From contig NC_081414.1 of NCBI RefSeq assembly GCF_030272615.1, positions 521,668,185-521,732,184 on the forward strand: DNA of 64,000 nucleotides. Direction: 5' to 3'. This document shows positions 12,638-25,348 of this stretch, in pieces; position 1 is the stretch's first letter; every line of letters begins with the position of its first letter. Both the position numbers and the translations under genes were made by a program. This DNA is from Cryptomeria japonica. Taxonomy: Eukaryota > Streptophyta > Pinopsida > Cupressales > Cupressaceae. The notes beneath the pieces were generated by a model, which was not told the origin of the DNA, searched no databases, and saw only the letters and a list, made by a program, of their open reading frames with translations.

Positions 12638-13956
12638 ATGTATAAGAGGGATGCACCTAAGCTGAATAAGTCAAGTTTCTCTACATGGCAGAAAAGGATG
12701 AAGCTACATCTATCAGGAGTTGTAGAATATGCTATATACTATCTAGAGAATGATTTTGTTACACTGAGCACCTATCCATTCACTATGGAAGAGATAAAGG
12801 CAAAACAAGAACACATTCAAGTAATGATTGAAATAACATCTGCATTGACCGATTCTGAGTTTAATGATCTAGAAGGCTACAATGATGTGAAGGCTATGTG
12901 GACTAAGCTCATATCTGTATATGGAGGAGATGAACATGTTCAAAGAGAAAAAGTTGATAGTCTAAGAGGACAACTTGAATCTATGAGGATGAATGAAGGT
13001 GAGAACATAACCCAGTACAATACAAGACTAAAGGAGATTGTAAATCAAATCAAGGGAGCAGGAGGAACTATTGAAGAAAAGGATGTGACAAGTAAGTTGT
13101 TAAGAACCCTTCTACCTGCCTATGCAATCTGAGTCTCTGCAATCAATGAACTGAGGTCTATACCTAATATGCTAGTTTCCTTAGATGCTACTATTGGTAA
13201 GCTACATGCATTTGAGTTAAGTAATTTTGACAACAGTGGGTCATCGGTAAATAAAGTTTAATCTGCATTTAGTTCTTTTCATCTGAATGAATCTAATGAT
13301 TACAATGAAAGAAAGTATAAGTACTCTAGAGGAGATCATAGTGGAGCAAGTGAAAGATTTCGGAAGAACATGGAGGAGGTACACAAACTGTATGAAGAAA
13401 TCAGAAAGCAAGAAGAGTTTGAAGCACTATTGGCCAAAGGTTACCAAGAGGCAAAGGTAAGTATAAGGGAAAACTACCCTTGAAATGTTTCAATTGTGAT
13501 AAGATTGGACATATGGCTTCTAACTGTCCTGACAAAGATTTCATTGAAAAGAGAGATTACCAAGATGACAGACAGAAAGATAATCATTACAGAGGTCACT
13601 AAGACTTCAGAAGAAGAGATAGAAAGACCTGCTTAATTGTTGATGAGGAATCTGAAGATGATAAATCAGATGAGACTGATATAGAGGAAGTTGTTAATGT
13701 GGCTATCAAGGATGGATCAGATGAAGAAAGGTATGAAGAAAAAGCCCTAATATCTCACATAAAGACTAATGATTCTTGGATTATAGATAGTGGATGTTCA
13801 CATCATATGACAGGAGATAAACACAAGTTTGTTATGTTAGAAGATTATGATGGAGGCTATGTTAGATTTGGTAATGATGCACCATGTCCTATAAGAGGTA
13901 AAGGATCCATAACACTTCTTGATAAAGCAAGATGCAATGATGTTTATTGGGTTTAA
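12638..13956 (+). pseudogene. gag: C2 gag and protease
   Basis: The ATG at 12638 lies 50 bases after the primer site. The first 164 codons are open: KLNKSSFSTWQKRMKLHL is the usual copia gag opening, and the GYNDVKAMWTKLISVYG and REKVDSLRGQLESMRMNEG segments are the gag-polypeptide domain. A stop follows at 13130, and a frame change leads to the zinc knuckle CFNCDKIGHMASNC (about 13483-13524), all four ligands intact. An acidic linker precedes the protease, with intact DSGCSHHMTGD near 13788. The frame stops at 13954. It would form the particle shell and mature the polyprotein. Confidence 0.92.
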
Positions 13957-15003
13957 GGTTTGAAATATAATTTGTTGAGTGTAGCACAACTAAACAACAC
14001 GGGTTACCGAATAGAATTTTAGAAAGGAATTGTCAAAGTTCATGACAAAAATGGAAAGTTAGCTGCTACTAGGACACAAACAAAAGGTAATACATTTAAC
14101 CTTGACTCTACTCACAACAAGTGCTTGCATGCAAAGATTGATAACACCTGGTTATGGCATAAAAGGTTTTGTCGTGTTAATTTTGATAATCTGATCAAGA
14201 TAAGTAAGAAGCACAGAGTAAGAGGTCTACTAAGTCTTGAAAAACTTGAGAATGCTATGTGTCAAGGATGCCAAATGGGCAAGATGACAAGATCCAACTT
14301 TACAAGTAAGTCCTACACTTCTAAGGGAATTTTAGATCTTGTACACACTGATCTTTGTGGTCCTATGAAAGTTCAAAGTTATTATGGTGATAAGTATTTC
14401 ATATTATTTGTGGATGATTATTCAAGGATGATGTTAGTAATGTATTTTAAAATAAAAATCAGAAGCTTTTCAAATGTTTAAGTGGTACAAGGCTAGAGTT
14501 GAAAATGAAACAGGAAGACAACTGAAATGTCTTAGATTAGATAGAGGAGGAGAGTTCACATCTGATGAGTTCAATCTATTTTGCAATGATCATGGTATTA
14601 AAAGACAAGTCTCTGCACCGAGGACTCCACAGTAGAATGGAATAGCTGAAAGAAGAAACAGATCTATTGTGGATTGTGCTAGAACACTGATGATTGAGAA
14701 GAAGGTTCCACAAAAAATTTGGAGAGAAGCAATAAGCACAGCTATTTACACCTTGAACCGAGTTCAATTGAAGAAAGGTACTTTGAAGACACCTCATGAA
14801 ATTTGGTATGACAAGAAACCTAACATAAGTTATTTTAAGACCTTTGGAAGCAAATGCTATGTTCATAAAGATGATAGAAATGGCAAGTTTGATCAGAAAA
14901 GTGAAGAAGGAACATTTCTAGGATATTCTTCTAGAAGCAAAGCATTTAAATGTCTCATCAAATCATCTAACAAAATAGTAGAAAGTGCAAATGTAAAAAA
15001 TTG
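13957..15003 (+). pseudogene. pol: C2 pol: integrase
   Basis: Pre-integrase and integrase. WLWHKRFCRVNFDNL and CQGCQMGKM (14150-14290) supply the HHCC zinc ligands. HTDLCGPM, LRLDRGGEF and a PRTPQ-stop-NGIAERRNR segment hold the D, D and E catalytic positions; the stop at about 14632 replaces the conserved second Gln of PQQNG. A frame change occurs near 14470-14480 and another near 15000. The FKTFGSKCYVHKDD and GTFLGYSSRSKAF C-terminal blocks are typical of copia integrases. Confidence 0.92.
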
Positions 15004-16823
15004 ATGAATTTGCAGAAAGAACTGATGACAGGAATTCCAAAGAACCAGAAGACTATGATGAATTTGTCTATGTGCAATCGAAGAGTCCTACTGAGATAAC
15101 TGTTGAAGGAAATGAGGAAGATATCCAATTACCGAGTGATGAAGAGGATCATACAGAGCCTACCAAGCCTGTATTAGCCAAATATGTCAGAAAACATCAT
15201 GCACCAAGTTAGATTATAGGAGATAAGGATGATACAGTGATGACAAGGAACAAACTAAGACAGAACACATGTTTGATATCTGAATTTGAACCAAGAATAG
15301 TAAATGAGGCATTCAACAGTGAAGATTGGATAAATGCTATGACTGAAGAGATTGATCAAATCAAGAAGAATGACACATGGACACTAGTCCCAAGACCTAA
15401 GGACAAAAATGTAATCGATACAAAGTGGATCTTCAAAAACAAGCTAAATGAGAAAGGAGAGGTCATTCAGAACAAAGCAAGATTGGTTTGCAAAGTTTAT
15501 GCCCAAGAAGAAGGAATTGATTATGGTGAGACTTTTGCACCTGTTGCCAGACTTGAAGGAGTTAGAACATTGCTGGCATATGCTGCTTTCAAAAACTTCA
15601 AGGTATATCAAATGGATGTCAAATCTACATTTCTGAATGGAATATTAGAAGAAGAAGTTTTCATTGAACAACCTGAAGGATTTGTTGAAGACAATAATAA
15701 AGATCATGTATGTAAATTGAACAAAGCTTTATATGGTCTGAAACAAGCACCTAGAGCATGGTATGAAAGACTGCACTCTTATTTGATTAAGATTGGTTTT
15801 ATAAGGATGAGTGAGAACAACAACATGTACATGAAGAATGATGAAAATGGAATACTAATCTCAGCCATATTTGTTGATGATATTATATTTTGTGGAAATG
15901 ACTCTTTATGCAAGAACTTTGGTAATGAAATAAGCAAAGAATTTGAGATGTCATTAATCGATGAGATAAAGTATTTTATAGGCTTACAGATACTACAAAT
16001 GAAAAATGAAATTTTCAATACTCAATCCAAATACATAAAGGAAATCTTGAAGAAATTTGGAATGGAGGATTCAAAGCCAGTAAGTACTCCTATGACTACA
16101 AACTACAAACTATCAAAGAATGATCAATTTGCATCTGTTGATGAGACACTCTACCAATCCATGATTGGAAAACTACAATATGTTGTTCACAACATGCCTG
16201 ATATAGCACATGCAATAGGTATTGTTGCAAGATTCTCTATAGATCCTAAGGAAATACACATGACAACAATCAAAATAATTTTCAGATACTTGAAAGGCAC
16301 TGAAGATTATGGCTTAGCATATCAGAAAGGAAATGATTTTGATTTGAAAGTCTATACTGATGCTGATTGGGTAGGCAACATTGATGATAGAAAAAGCACA
16401 AGTGAAGGAGCTTTCTTCTTAGGAGAAAGGCTAGTGAGTTGGCTTAGCAAGAAACAAGGATGTGTTTCTTAGTCAATAGCCGAAGCTGAATATGTTGCTG
16501 CAGCACTGAATTGTACCAACATTGCATGGATCAAACAATTGTTGGAAGGTATAAATGAGAAAGTTCCCAAGGCAGTAACTATATTCTGTGACAATACTAG
16601 TGCCATTAATATTTCAAAGAACCCTGTTATGCACTCTAAGACAAAGCACATATCTATCAAATATCATTACCTTAGAGAATAAGCTCATGAAAAGAAAGTG
16701 GTGTTGGAATATGTTAACACAAAGTAACAAATAGCTGATATCTTCACCAAGCCACTACCAAAGGACACTTTTGAATATATCAGAAGTAAGTTAGGATTCC
16801 TACCCCTATCTCTTACTCACTGA
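15004..16823 (+). pseudogene. pol: C2 pol: linker, reverse transcriptase and RNase H
   Basis: 15004-15236 is an acidic linker with a stop. 15237-16472 is open for 411 codons: [30 protein letters not shown] (first catalytic Asp), [19 protein letters not shown], and [11 protein letters not shown] (catalytic Asp pair). RNase H follows with YTDADWVGN, a stop at 16470 just before the SIAEAEYVA Glu motif, CDNTSAINISKNP, two more stops, and IFTKPLPKDTFEY. The final stop is at 16821-16823. No envelope-like frame follows; the 450 bp to the LTR are purine-rich. Confidence 0.93.
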
Positions 16824-17077
16824 CCGAGTTCAGTGAAAGCATCACTTTGATGAATCTATTGAATATCTTTTAGGGAGCTGATGCTCAAGTGATACACTTT
16901 AAGAATGCTTTTTTGAAAGTGTACTAGAATAATATTGGGATAATATAGAAAAGATATAGGGAATAGGAATTGTAAACAAATGCTCTAACCAAGACTCAGT
17001 TGATACACATCAGCAGGAAATAACTTCTTATAGAAACAACTTATATTTTAGTTCTTTTCTTTTTGGCATTGTTGTCA

Positions 17078-17271
17078 AAGGGGGAGAAGACCTACCCAAG
17101 GAGGAGAAGACTACCAGGGAGAAGACCTACTTAAGGAGGAGAAGATTGAGAGAAAACCAAAAGAGAAGTCTGATGTATGGGGGAGAGCATTTCAGCATTT
17201 CAGAATCACAGCAATCCGAATTATTAACAGTCAAATCAATTGGTTTTGCCATCAATGCCAAAAGGGGAGAT
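17078..17271 (+). other. C2 multiple polypurine tracts
   Basis: AAAGGGGGAGAAGAC at about 17078, then AGGAGGAGAAGAC, GGGAGAAGACC and AGGAGGAGAAGA repeats to about 17150, and the LTR-proximal tract AAAAGGGGAGAT at 17260-17271. As I recall, multiplied polypurine tracts are characteristic of the Sirevirus group of plant copia elements. Only the last tract abuts the LTR. Confidence 0.75.
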
Positions 17272-18760
17272 TGTTGGCAATATAACAAAGATATTGACAA
17301 GGTTGTTGATGATTATGGACATAACTGATTAAAGATGTTTTACTGTCTTGATATTATTATTTTGTCATTGATGTCAAGAAATTGATTTTCTAACTCAGTA
17401 TGATGTTGCCATATCTTAAGAAATATGATATGAAGATTATAAAGAAGTCGGTAAAGACACAGGAAAGAATATGATGAATAAAGGGATAAGTTATTCAATG
17501 GGCAACTCTACCAAGTCAGACAATGATGAGATCTTGATGTTTTAGATTGTTTTAACATCATACATATGTTGTCAAATGTAAAGGTTAATACTACACTATG
17601 TTATCAAGAAAAGAACCGAGTCGGTAAACCCTAAGGAACCTAGTCAGTAAACCCTAAGGTTATCGCAGTCAGTTAATGAAGACAGAATGTCTACCGAATA
17701 AAGTTTACTATTCACCTAGTTGTAACCGACCTATAATAGAATGCATTAAATGTTTACATGTGATATTTAATTAAAGAAGCTAATGAGCTGGAGTGGATCA
17801 ATGATTGGCAAGCCGTGGAAGAATTTTGTTAACAAATCTAAGGCAATGGAAAGTCGGCAACAAGATCTACAACTCAGATTGAACCGAATTACCCTAACAC
17901 AAGTTCCAAGATGATTGTGCAAGTTCTGAGGCAGGGTAAAACATTTTTAGATCATAAGATACAATGAACCTAGACAAGATTGAAGATTTTATGGCTATGA
18001 TTGATCATGGGAAATGTGATCAAGGAGATTAAGCGGTTAGATGATTGTTTATAAATAAGGAACTATTGATAAACAAGGATGCGGGCAAGTGTATGCACAT
18101 GGATGCTACATAGTGATCACCGAGCATAGAAGCTTGAAGACCTATTGGAATAACAGAGTATTGATGCCTAGCAGATAGACAAGAATAGTCCTATGTCTAG
18201 ATTGTGTTGAACAAATAAGAATCTGCTTTAGCATTTTAGATGTAAAGTTGTAGATAGATTGTATTACTGTTAGCTTGTGAAAGTAATAGGAAATCTCTTA
18301 ATTGAGTGGACTTAACAGTCTTATAAGTAAATCCTCTAACAAGATGACATTCTAAATGAGTGTTTGAAATCCTTTGACAAGGTCACTTCTAACAAAGTGA
18401 AGATCCTTAAAGATCTGAGGGAAATCCCTTAACCGGGTCACATCTAGCAATGTGTTTTGTAATCTTTAATAGGATTTGCTTTTAACCAAGCATACTCTAG
18501 AAGAGTATATTTCTTAGTGGGTCCGAAATCCCACAGTGGTTTTTCCCTATTTGGGTTTCCATGTTAAATCTGGTGTTATGAGGTTTATATTGTTCATATG
18601 CTTTTGAGTTTGCATGTTTGACAATTTTTATTCTATGACTGATATATGTTACTGAGGATGAATCTAATGTTTTCATTAATAATCAAGTTTGTATGATTCA
18701 CCCCCCCTCTCAACTTGTTGGCTATCAGATCTGTACTTATATTAAGTATCAGAACTATCA
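17272..18760 (+). repeat. C2 3' LTR
   Basis: 1,489 bp, TGTTGGCAAT to GAACTATCA. It is longer than its partner by exactly 23 bp, which is accounted for by a tandem duplication at 17614-17636 and 17637-17659. The GATTCACCCCCCCTCT motif is at 18695-18710. Confidence 0.93.
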
Positions 18761-19262
18761 AAACCTTGGCTTTACTATTTCACATAGGTTTAGCCTTAGC
18801 TCTCTGTGTATTTCCATGGTCACATGGATAAATTTCTTATGCATCTCATTTCACACATTAGTAATCCAAAACCACATGCATATGTAAGTATATGAAAGGA
18901 AATACACATCAAAAACACAACATCAATTTCACAACATCTCATCAATTGATCCAAATTCAAGAGCAATAGAGATAGTATCCAATTACATTTTTCCTAGAAA
19001 AGCCCTATCAAATCAATTACTCCATTGCATCATCATAAGCATCATATAAATCAATTCTCCATAAGACATTTATAAATGTATGATATCATCATCACATAAG
19101 TATTGAAACCAACGTAAGATGGAATACATCATATCCCATGATATCAAATCACCTATCAAATAGTATCTACATCTATAATGCATCAAAATAGTGTATCAAA
19201 TAATAAGTCTAACATGAAAATAAATGAAGTGCTATGACAGGCTCGAGGTAGGGCCTCACAAA
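18761..19262. repeat. R1 repeat copy 1, part c
   Basis: After the C2 target duplication the R1 match resumes: CCATGGTCACATGGATAA at 18816 equals 36524 in copy 2. It ends at GGTAGGGCCTCACA (about 19249-19262), matched at 36961-36974. This shared end is the clearest boundary of R1. Confidence 0.7.
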
Positions 19263-22200
19263 AATAATCTAAATCTGCTAGCAAATGGAGAAAAAAAATT
19301 TAAGCACCCATTACTTATTTTTACCACTAACATGTATTAATGCAACATTAACTATTTACAAGATCATATTAAACCAGAATGAACCTAACCATAGATCCAT
19401 ATTACGCAAGTGAAATAAATCATTTAAATCATCAACAAGTAAATTCTTACAAACATATTCATTTCCTAGGGTATCTCAATGTCACTACTTGACATATTTC
19501 CAACACATCACATATCTATCTAAGACATCATATTATATCATCCAGTTAATCATTTAATTTACATGAAACTAGGACAAAAATTAACACATATGCATAACTC
19601 TTTCACATTATATTTCCTTAGGTTCATTTTGAAACACTAACCAAATGTTCCTTTTACTCATATTTCCATTTTAATGAATCATAGGTGTATTTAAACATCT
19701 CAGCTAGATAACTCCTATTTACTTAGATAAGAATTATAACAACAATTACTATTCTTTCCAAAATTAATTCCATAAGATTACATATCACAATTCCATTTCA
19801 TGAATTCAAATGCAACACAAATACATATATGCTATCTCTTCTATTTTCCACATAGAACTCATAAGCTCTTATTACATAATGAATACTCAATACATCAAGG
19901 AATGATCATTGATTACTTCTCCTAACCACTACATCCTATCATATTACAATATCATCTACAAATACATGAAGATACATAATCTCCTTTACATATACAAATC
20001 ATCATGATACAATGTTTCCTTATTCCAAGTACATAGAAATCAGATCCAAGAGAATATCCACATAACAAAGAATCTAAGAATCCATATCCACACACTCAAG
20101 CATCCAATGAAGAGAATCCCAATGGAAAAAGGCATTCAACCACCCAAACATGTGGAGCCAATAGGAACCACCCCCCATGCTAGGAGATGACATGGGGTTC
20201 CAACTCACACTCTACACCTAGGCCAACACCTAACAACCAAGGGAACCAACATGACAACCACATTAATGAATCTCATCATAACATAAAGCTAAGGTAAATT
20301 CAATCATAAACATAAGACCTCTATAGGGTTCACAACAAATCAAAGCTTAAGGAACTATGACTTACATGTAGGGAAGAGTGTCATCACATGCTATCAAAGG
20401 CTATCCTAGAACTCAATCCCGACATCCACGATACACATGTAGAACCATCTCAACCTTTGAGAAAAAGAAGGGAGTTTGGTCCATTTGGTTACTAGATCTA
20501 CCACCTCACTCGAACTGCACTAGCAATCCAACCATGAGATGGGGAAACACATATATAATTCTTATCTTATTAAGATGAGTTACTACTACCCAACCCACCT
20601 ATGATTAATTTATTATGTCATCACTTGATCATTACAAATAACCTCCAATGATCTATCCAGATGATCTAGATCCCCACTCAACAACACAAGGAATCCTAGT
20701 AGTCCATTCCTCGTGACCTCAGGAGACTAAAGTAAGCCCACTCTCCCTGACCAAGCTCCTAGGCCTTAGGATGAAACATACATCAAAAGAACATAATACA
20801 ACATCATGAAGGCTTACAAATGGTATAGAAATAAGCATAACATACTGAGTACAATCCAACCATAATAAAGCACATTTAGCCATACACATGGAAGAGAGCC
20901 TTCACCAAATCAACACACAGTAAAATGCCAATAATAAATGCAATCCAAAAGTGAAACCAAATCCAACCAAAAAAAAAAAAAAGTGAAACTAAATCCATAT
21001 CAAAATTTACGTTCCAATTTTGAGAAAAAATTGCATGACTACGAAAGCCTAGTTCATAGAGAATGGTCTTCGTAGTGCTCACCTAATATTTGTTTTGTAG
21101 TAGTTAACTGGAGTATAGAGGTAGAAACTTGCAAGTTAACTGGGACTCCTAGCTTTTGAGTTCTTAATTTAGATTAGGTTTATTTCCTAGAAAGTAGGGA
21201 AGAAAACTCTATAAGTTGAGGAATTTGATTCATTTGTAAGGGTCCACAAATTGATGATCTGAGGCCCACTTAGAAATTTTAGATTATTTTTGCAGATTCG
21301 TATGAACTTAAGTTTTTTTTGTTATACATTCCTTGAAATTAATATGAGAATTAGCTTAGAGATTGTTTGGTCTATGCATATGTTCTATGATTTTGTTCTT
21401 TGTAATTTGCTAATGTCTATTGTTTGAAATTAGCAACATTTTCTAATCTTCTATTTATTTGTTTATGAATCATATTGTGCATGCAAGTGGTGTATGAGAA
21501 TTACTCGAATAGACAATATTGTGGTGATATTTTTTCCATGAGTCTGTAAAGTTGCTCAGTTTGCAAGTTTACTGGAGGTCCATTACTGAATGCTGATTTG
21601 GATAATATTTGATGACTTTTGGATTGCAGGGTATCAATTAAGTAGTTCATTAAGTTGTTATTGAATCGATTTCATTGTTGTTTTCTTGTTTCCTTATCTC
21701 TTGCAATTTTTTTCCAGAATAATCTTAAATCATAAAATACAAAAAAAAGGAAGTTAAGTTATTAACAATTAGTGGGATTTAGTTTCAACCACTAGCCCCC
21801 TTAATAGGTATAACCATAGTAACCATTGAGTTGCCCATCATCATCGAGACCCGACTATAGAGACCTTATAGTGATTAGTTCCTTAGAACTTATTACTTTT
21901 CAAGAAAGGTGGTGAGTGTTAACATTGACTACCTGACTATTGGTGAGTGTGTCAAAATAGTCGACAACAGTACCGAGTACACTTTCAACACAATCATAAT
22001 AACTTTTGATCAAATTTACAGGAGAGCTTTGTCTCAACATTTCATTGCTAATTCTAGGTGCATAGCTTCATCCTATATTTTTGTCTCAAGTTATAATCAT
22101 TTCTTTGTTGTCTTTACACTTAGTCTTAACTCAATTAATTCATCCTTTCCAAATTCATTGCCAATTCACTTAGCATTCAGTCTCTCTCTATTGATATTGG

Positions 22201-22440
22201 ATCTAGTGAATTCAAACCCCCTCTTTCAAATGTAATGTGTGAAAGAGGTTGAAGAGGATCCTTTGTGAAACTTTCACTACATTCTTGAGGAGGGTAAAGC
22301 TTTCCACCTGATCCCCTCCTCCCCTTTTCATCATTACAAATATAAACAAAATAATTGTCTAACATAACCCAACTTTAATGCAAATACATCAAAATTTTGG
22401 TATCACATTTTAGGTGACTATTTCAAATTATACAATTACC
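19263..22440. other. Unresolved non-coding stretch
   Basis: About 3.2 kb without a supported gene. 19263-20880 is AT-rich DNA full of CATAT/ATCAT words, with one less AT-rich patch (20150-20560) vaguely like R1 wording (CACCTAGGCC). 21080-21900 holds CTCTATAAGTTGAGG (a TATA-like word) and TTGGATTGCAG, which could be an old LTR or a gene scrap. 21900-22250 holds a GGTGAGTGT block and is unassigned. No open frame here has recognisable protein features. Confidence 0.4.
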
Positions 22441-22449
22441 ACTTTATCC

Positions 22450-24360
22450 TACAAACCAAGTTTTATTTTTCCTTTCACAATAAAACCGTTAGGTTGTCAT
22501 ATATAAATATCTTATTCAAGATCTCCATACAAGAAAGTAGTTTTAATATCCATTTTCTATCTCAAAAGTAGAAATAGATAATAGGAATCTAATAGAGGCT
22601 AGCTTAATAATAGGAGAGAATATTTTACTAAAATAAACTCTCTCTCTCTAGGAGTAGAACTAGTCTAGCCTTGTATCTCTCTAACCAACCATCTGCACCA
22701 AACTTCTTCTTAAATATCCACTTGCATCCAATGGGTTTCTTCCTATGTGAGAACTAATAAGCTCCTAGGTGTCACAACTATCTAAAGCTAACACCTACAT
22801 GGCTTGCATCCAAGGATCAATTTCCTTGAAAGAGAGTGCTTCTCTAAAAGATCTTGGTTCATCACTAGTACTTAGTAAAGAAAACTTACAACAAAAATCT
22901 GGTGGGCTATACATTTAAACTAGATTCTGTTATCTTGTGGACATGTTCCCAAAGGTGGAGTAGAAGTTTCTTCCCCATGTTCTTCATTATTTTCAAATTC
23001 TTCTATTACAACAAACTCTTCAGAATTTTCTCTTGAACTCTATTCTTCTTCATCTTTTGGTCCATCTCTCTATTCTTTCACATGTGCATTTTCTTTCTTA
23101 GTTTCAAAATACTAGATTTTTATTTTTCATTGGTCATTCTTCACTTGAGTCGGCTCTAAATTCCCTAAAAATCACATCTCTAGAAAATATCATTTTATGG
23201 TTTATAGGTAACTTTTGACATTCTCACCATATCCTACAAAGATGTATTTCTAAGCATTTGGATCCAATTTAGATCGCTTCTCTTGAAGAACATGAACAAA
23301 ATCCTCACAACCAAATACCCTTAAATGTGAAACTAAAGGATTTTAACCCAAACACATTTCATAAGGTCTTTTATCAACAAGAGATTTACAAGGAGATCTA
23401 TTAAAAAAATAACAATCAACAACAACAACTTCTACCTAAAAGTATTTATCTAGCTTCAAAGAATTACTCAACATTCTCCTAGTCATTCCTATTAGCATAC
23501 AATTCATTCTTTATGCTATCCCATTTTGTTGGGGAATGTAAGGTGAAGTATTTTTCCTAACAGTTCCTACATGTTTCCAAAACTCATCAAGTTCCTTAGA
23601 GCAATATTCACCCCCATTTTCATATCTCAATACTTTTATCTAATAATTTGATTGCTTTTCAACCAATGCCTTAAAATCCTTAAACTTAGTGAAAAATTTA
23701 TATTTTGAGTACATAAAATAAATCCAAGTATATCTTGAGGCATCATCAATAAAAGAAACATAATATCAAGATCTATTCAAAGAGTCAACATCCACAAGAC
23801 CACATACATCCAAACAAATAATCTCTAAAGGTCTCTTAGCCTTTATAACTCCTTTAGGAAATGAATATTTGTTTTGTTTGCCAAACACAAAGTGCTCACA
23901 AAAATAACTCTTACTAATATAATATAATCAAAAATCCACTCAACTAGTTTCTTATCTAGAATTGTCTTAAGACCTTTTTCACCAATGTAACCCAATCTAT
24001 GATGCCACAACATAAATACATTTTTAGTACTAGTTACAAAATTCAAGTTACAAAAAGTAGAAGCATGTATCTTAAACAATGTCCCTATCTGAGATCCTTT
24101 AGCAATTACCAAACTTCCCCTTACAAAACTACAACCAGAATTATCAAATGTCGCATGCATTCTAGAATCATTTAAATTGGAAACCAAAAGTAAACTTTTT
24201 GCAAGATCTTGAATATGTTAAACATTATCAATGAAAAAATTCCTCCCGTCATTACCTTTCCTTTTCCAACAATCTTCACTAAGGTGTTATTAGCAAGAAA
24301 ACATTCTCCTCCATCATATTCTTTACATTCGTAAAACCACTCCTTGTGCAGATTCATATG
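22450..24360 (-). pseudogene. pol: C3 protease, integrase and partial reverse transcriptase
   Basis: 24400-24200 holds a degraded protease/pre-protease region. 24187-23843 contains NSGCSFVRGSLVIAKGSQIG and FMLWHHRLGYIGEKGLKTI, the GAG-pre-integrase zinc block. 23840-23270 decodes, through many stops, integrase core fragments, including a P-Q-N-G-I region near 23520-23535. 22560-22480 decodes the RT motif of the DIKTTFLYGDLE type. The RT is cut soon after. Nothing here is translatable as an enzyme. Confidence 0.75.
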
Positions 24361-24499
24361 GTAGGAAGCACTTGAGTTAACAAGCCAAGAATTATTACTA
24401 ATAGAATTAACACAAAAAAAAAAAAAGCATAAGAACCAATGTCATTGGAGGACTTATCCATGGAAACATTAGTTCTCTTCTTCTTATTCCTACACTCCT

Positions 24500-25230
24500 T
24501 CACATGTCCTCTTTTTCCATAGTTCTAACTCTTAACGTTTTTGTTTTTGGGGGTCTTAGAATGTCCTTTTGACTTATCCTTCATTTTATCCCCTTTAGGC
24601 CCTTTCTCCTTAGGCCTTCCTCAAATAAGTAAGACATCTTAGGAGCCAACATTCATGGTATTTTCCCTCATCTCTTCCAAAAGAGGTAAGGAAATCACAC
24701 CATCCACCTTAGGCTCTACACCACCACTACTTATGACAACAATTATATTTTCCCAGGAAGTGGGCAAAGAAAAAAGTAGTAAAATACATTTATCTTCATC
24801 TTCAATACTAACATCTATTGATACAAGCCAAATTAAAATCATATTAAAGGTATTAAAATGTTCAACAATAGAATCACCATCCATCATTTTTAAAGAATAC
24901 AAGCATATTTTTAGATATGTGTTTTTAAACAAACTCTTAGTTTGATAGATTTCACCTCTTTTCCTCCATAACTTGTATGTGACATCCTAAATATGGAGAC
25001 ATTCAGGATGACAGAGTCAATGAGACAAACAAATGGTTCCTCATGCCTTTTTGTCTAACTTTTTTTACTCATCATCTAACAAGGTAGAATCCTTTGGTTT
25101 CTTATCTACTAAAACTAACAATCACTAATCTCTCTCTTCAAGGAGATTTTCAACTTTCAACTTCCACATCTCATAACAAATACCATCAAAATTTTCAATA
25201 TCCTACTAAGAGGTGGAGGCCATGGATACA
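24500..25230 (-). pseudogene. gag: C3 gag
   Basis: 24932-24639 encodes a UBN2-type gag segment: DGDSIVEHFNTFNMILIWL and LLFSLPTSWENIIVVISS, the same pattern as C4 gag (GSVVEHLSEFN, LLILCSLPESWNSLVMVVS). Just downstream, about 24525-24490 decodes NYGKRGHVKECRNK, a zinc knuckle with one Cys apparently lost. The start is degraded near 25220. Confidence 0.72.
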
Positions 25231-25348
25231 ACCTTTTTCAAATCTACAAAAAAACAAAAAACAAAAGATCCCACTATAACAAAAAACCTTCAACACTTAT
25301 AGAGAAAGGCCCTCCTCTCTTAACATAAGCATTATAACTTATACCAAA

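Larger units (their letters stand above)
11108..18760 (+). mobile_element. C2: Ty1/copia LTR retrotransposon, Sirevirus-like, nearly complete
   Basis: 7,653 bp with LTRs of 1,466 and 1,489 bp flanked by a perfect 5-bp target duplication AAACC (11103-11107 and 18761-18765). Order: LTR, primer site TGGTATTAGAGCC, gag, protease, integrase, RT, RNase H, repeated polypurine tracts, LTR. LTR divergence looks like about 3% over the first 300 bases by eye, so this is the youngest complete element here. R1 copy 2 supplies the matching unoccupied site near 36470. Catalytic motifs survive but frameshifts and stops break the frame. Confidence 0.95.

Noticed and set aside
14576-14866. 96-codon minus-strand frame in C2
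   Set aside because: Antisense shadow of the integrase coding region.
20876-21082. 68-codon hydrophobic minus-strand frame
   Set aside because: The aromatic run comes from a poly-A tract; no signal of a real membrane protein or conserved context.
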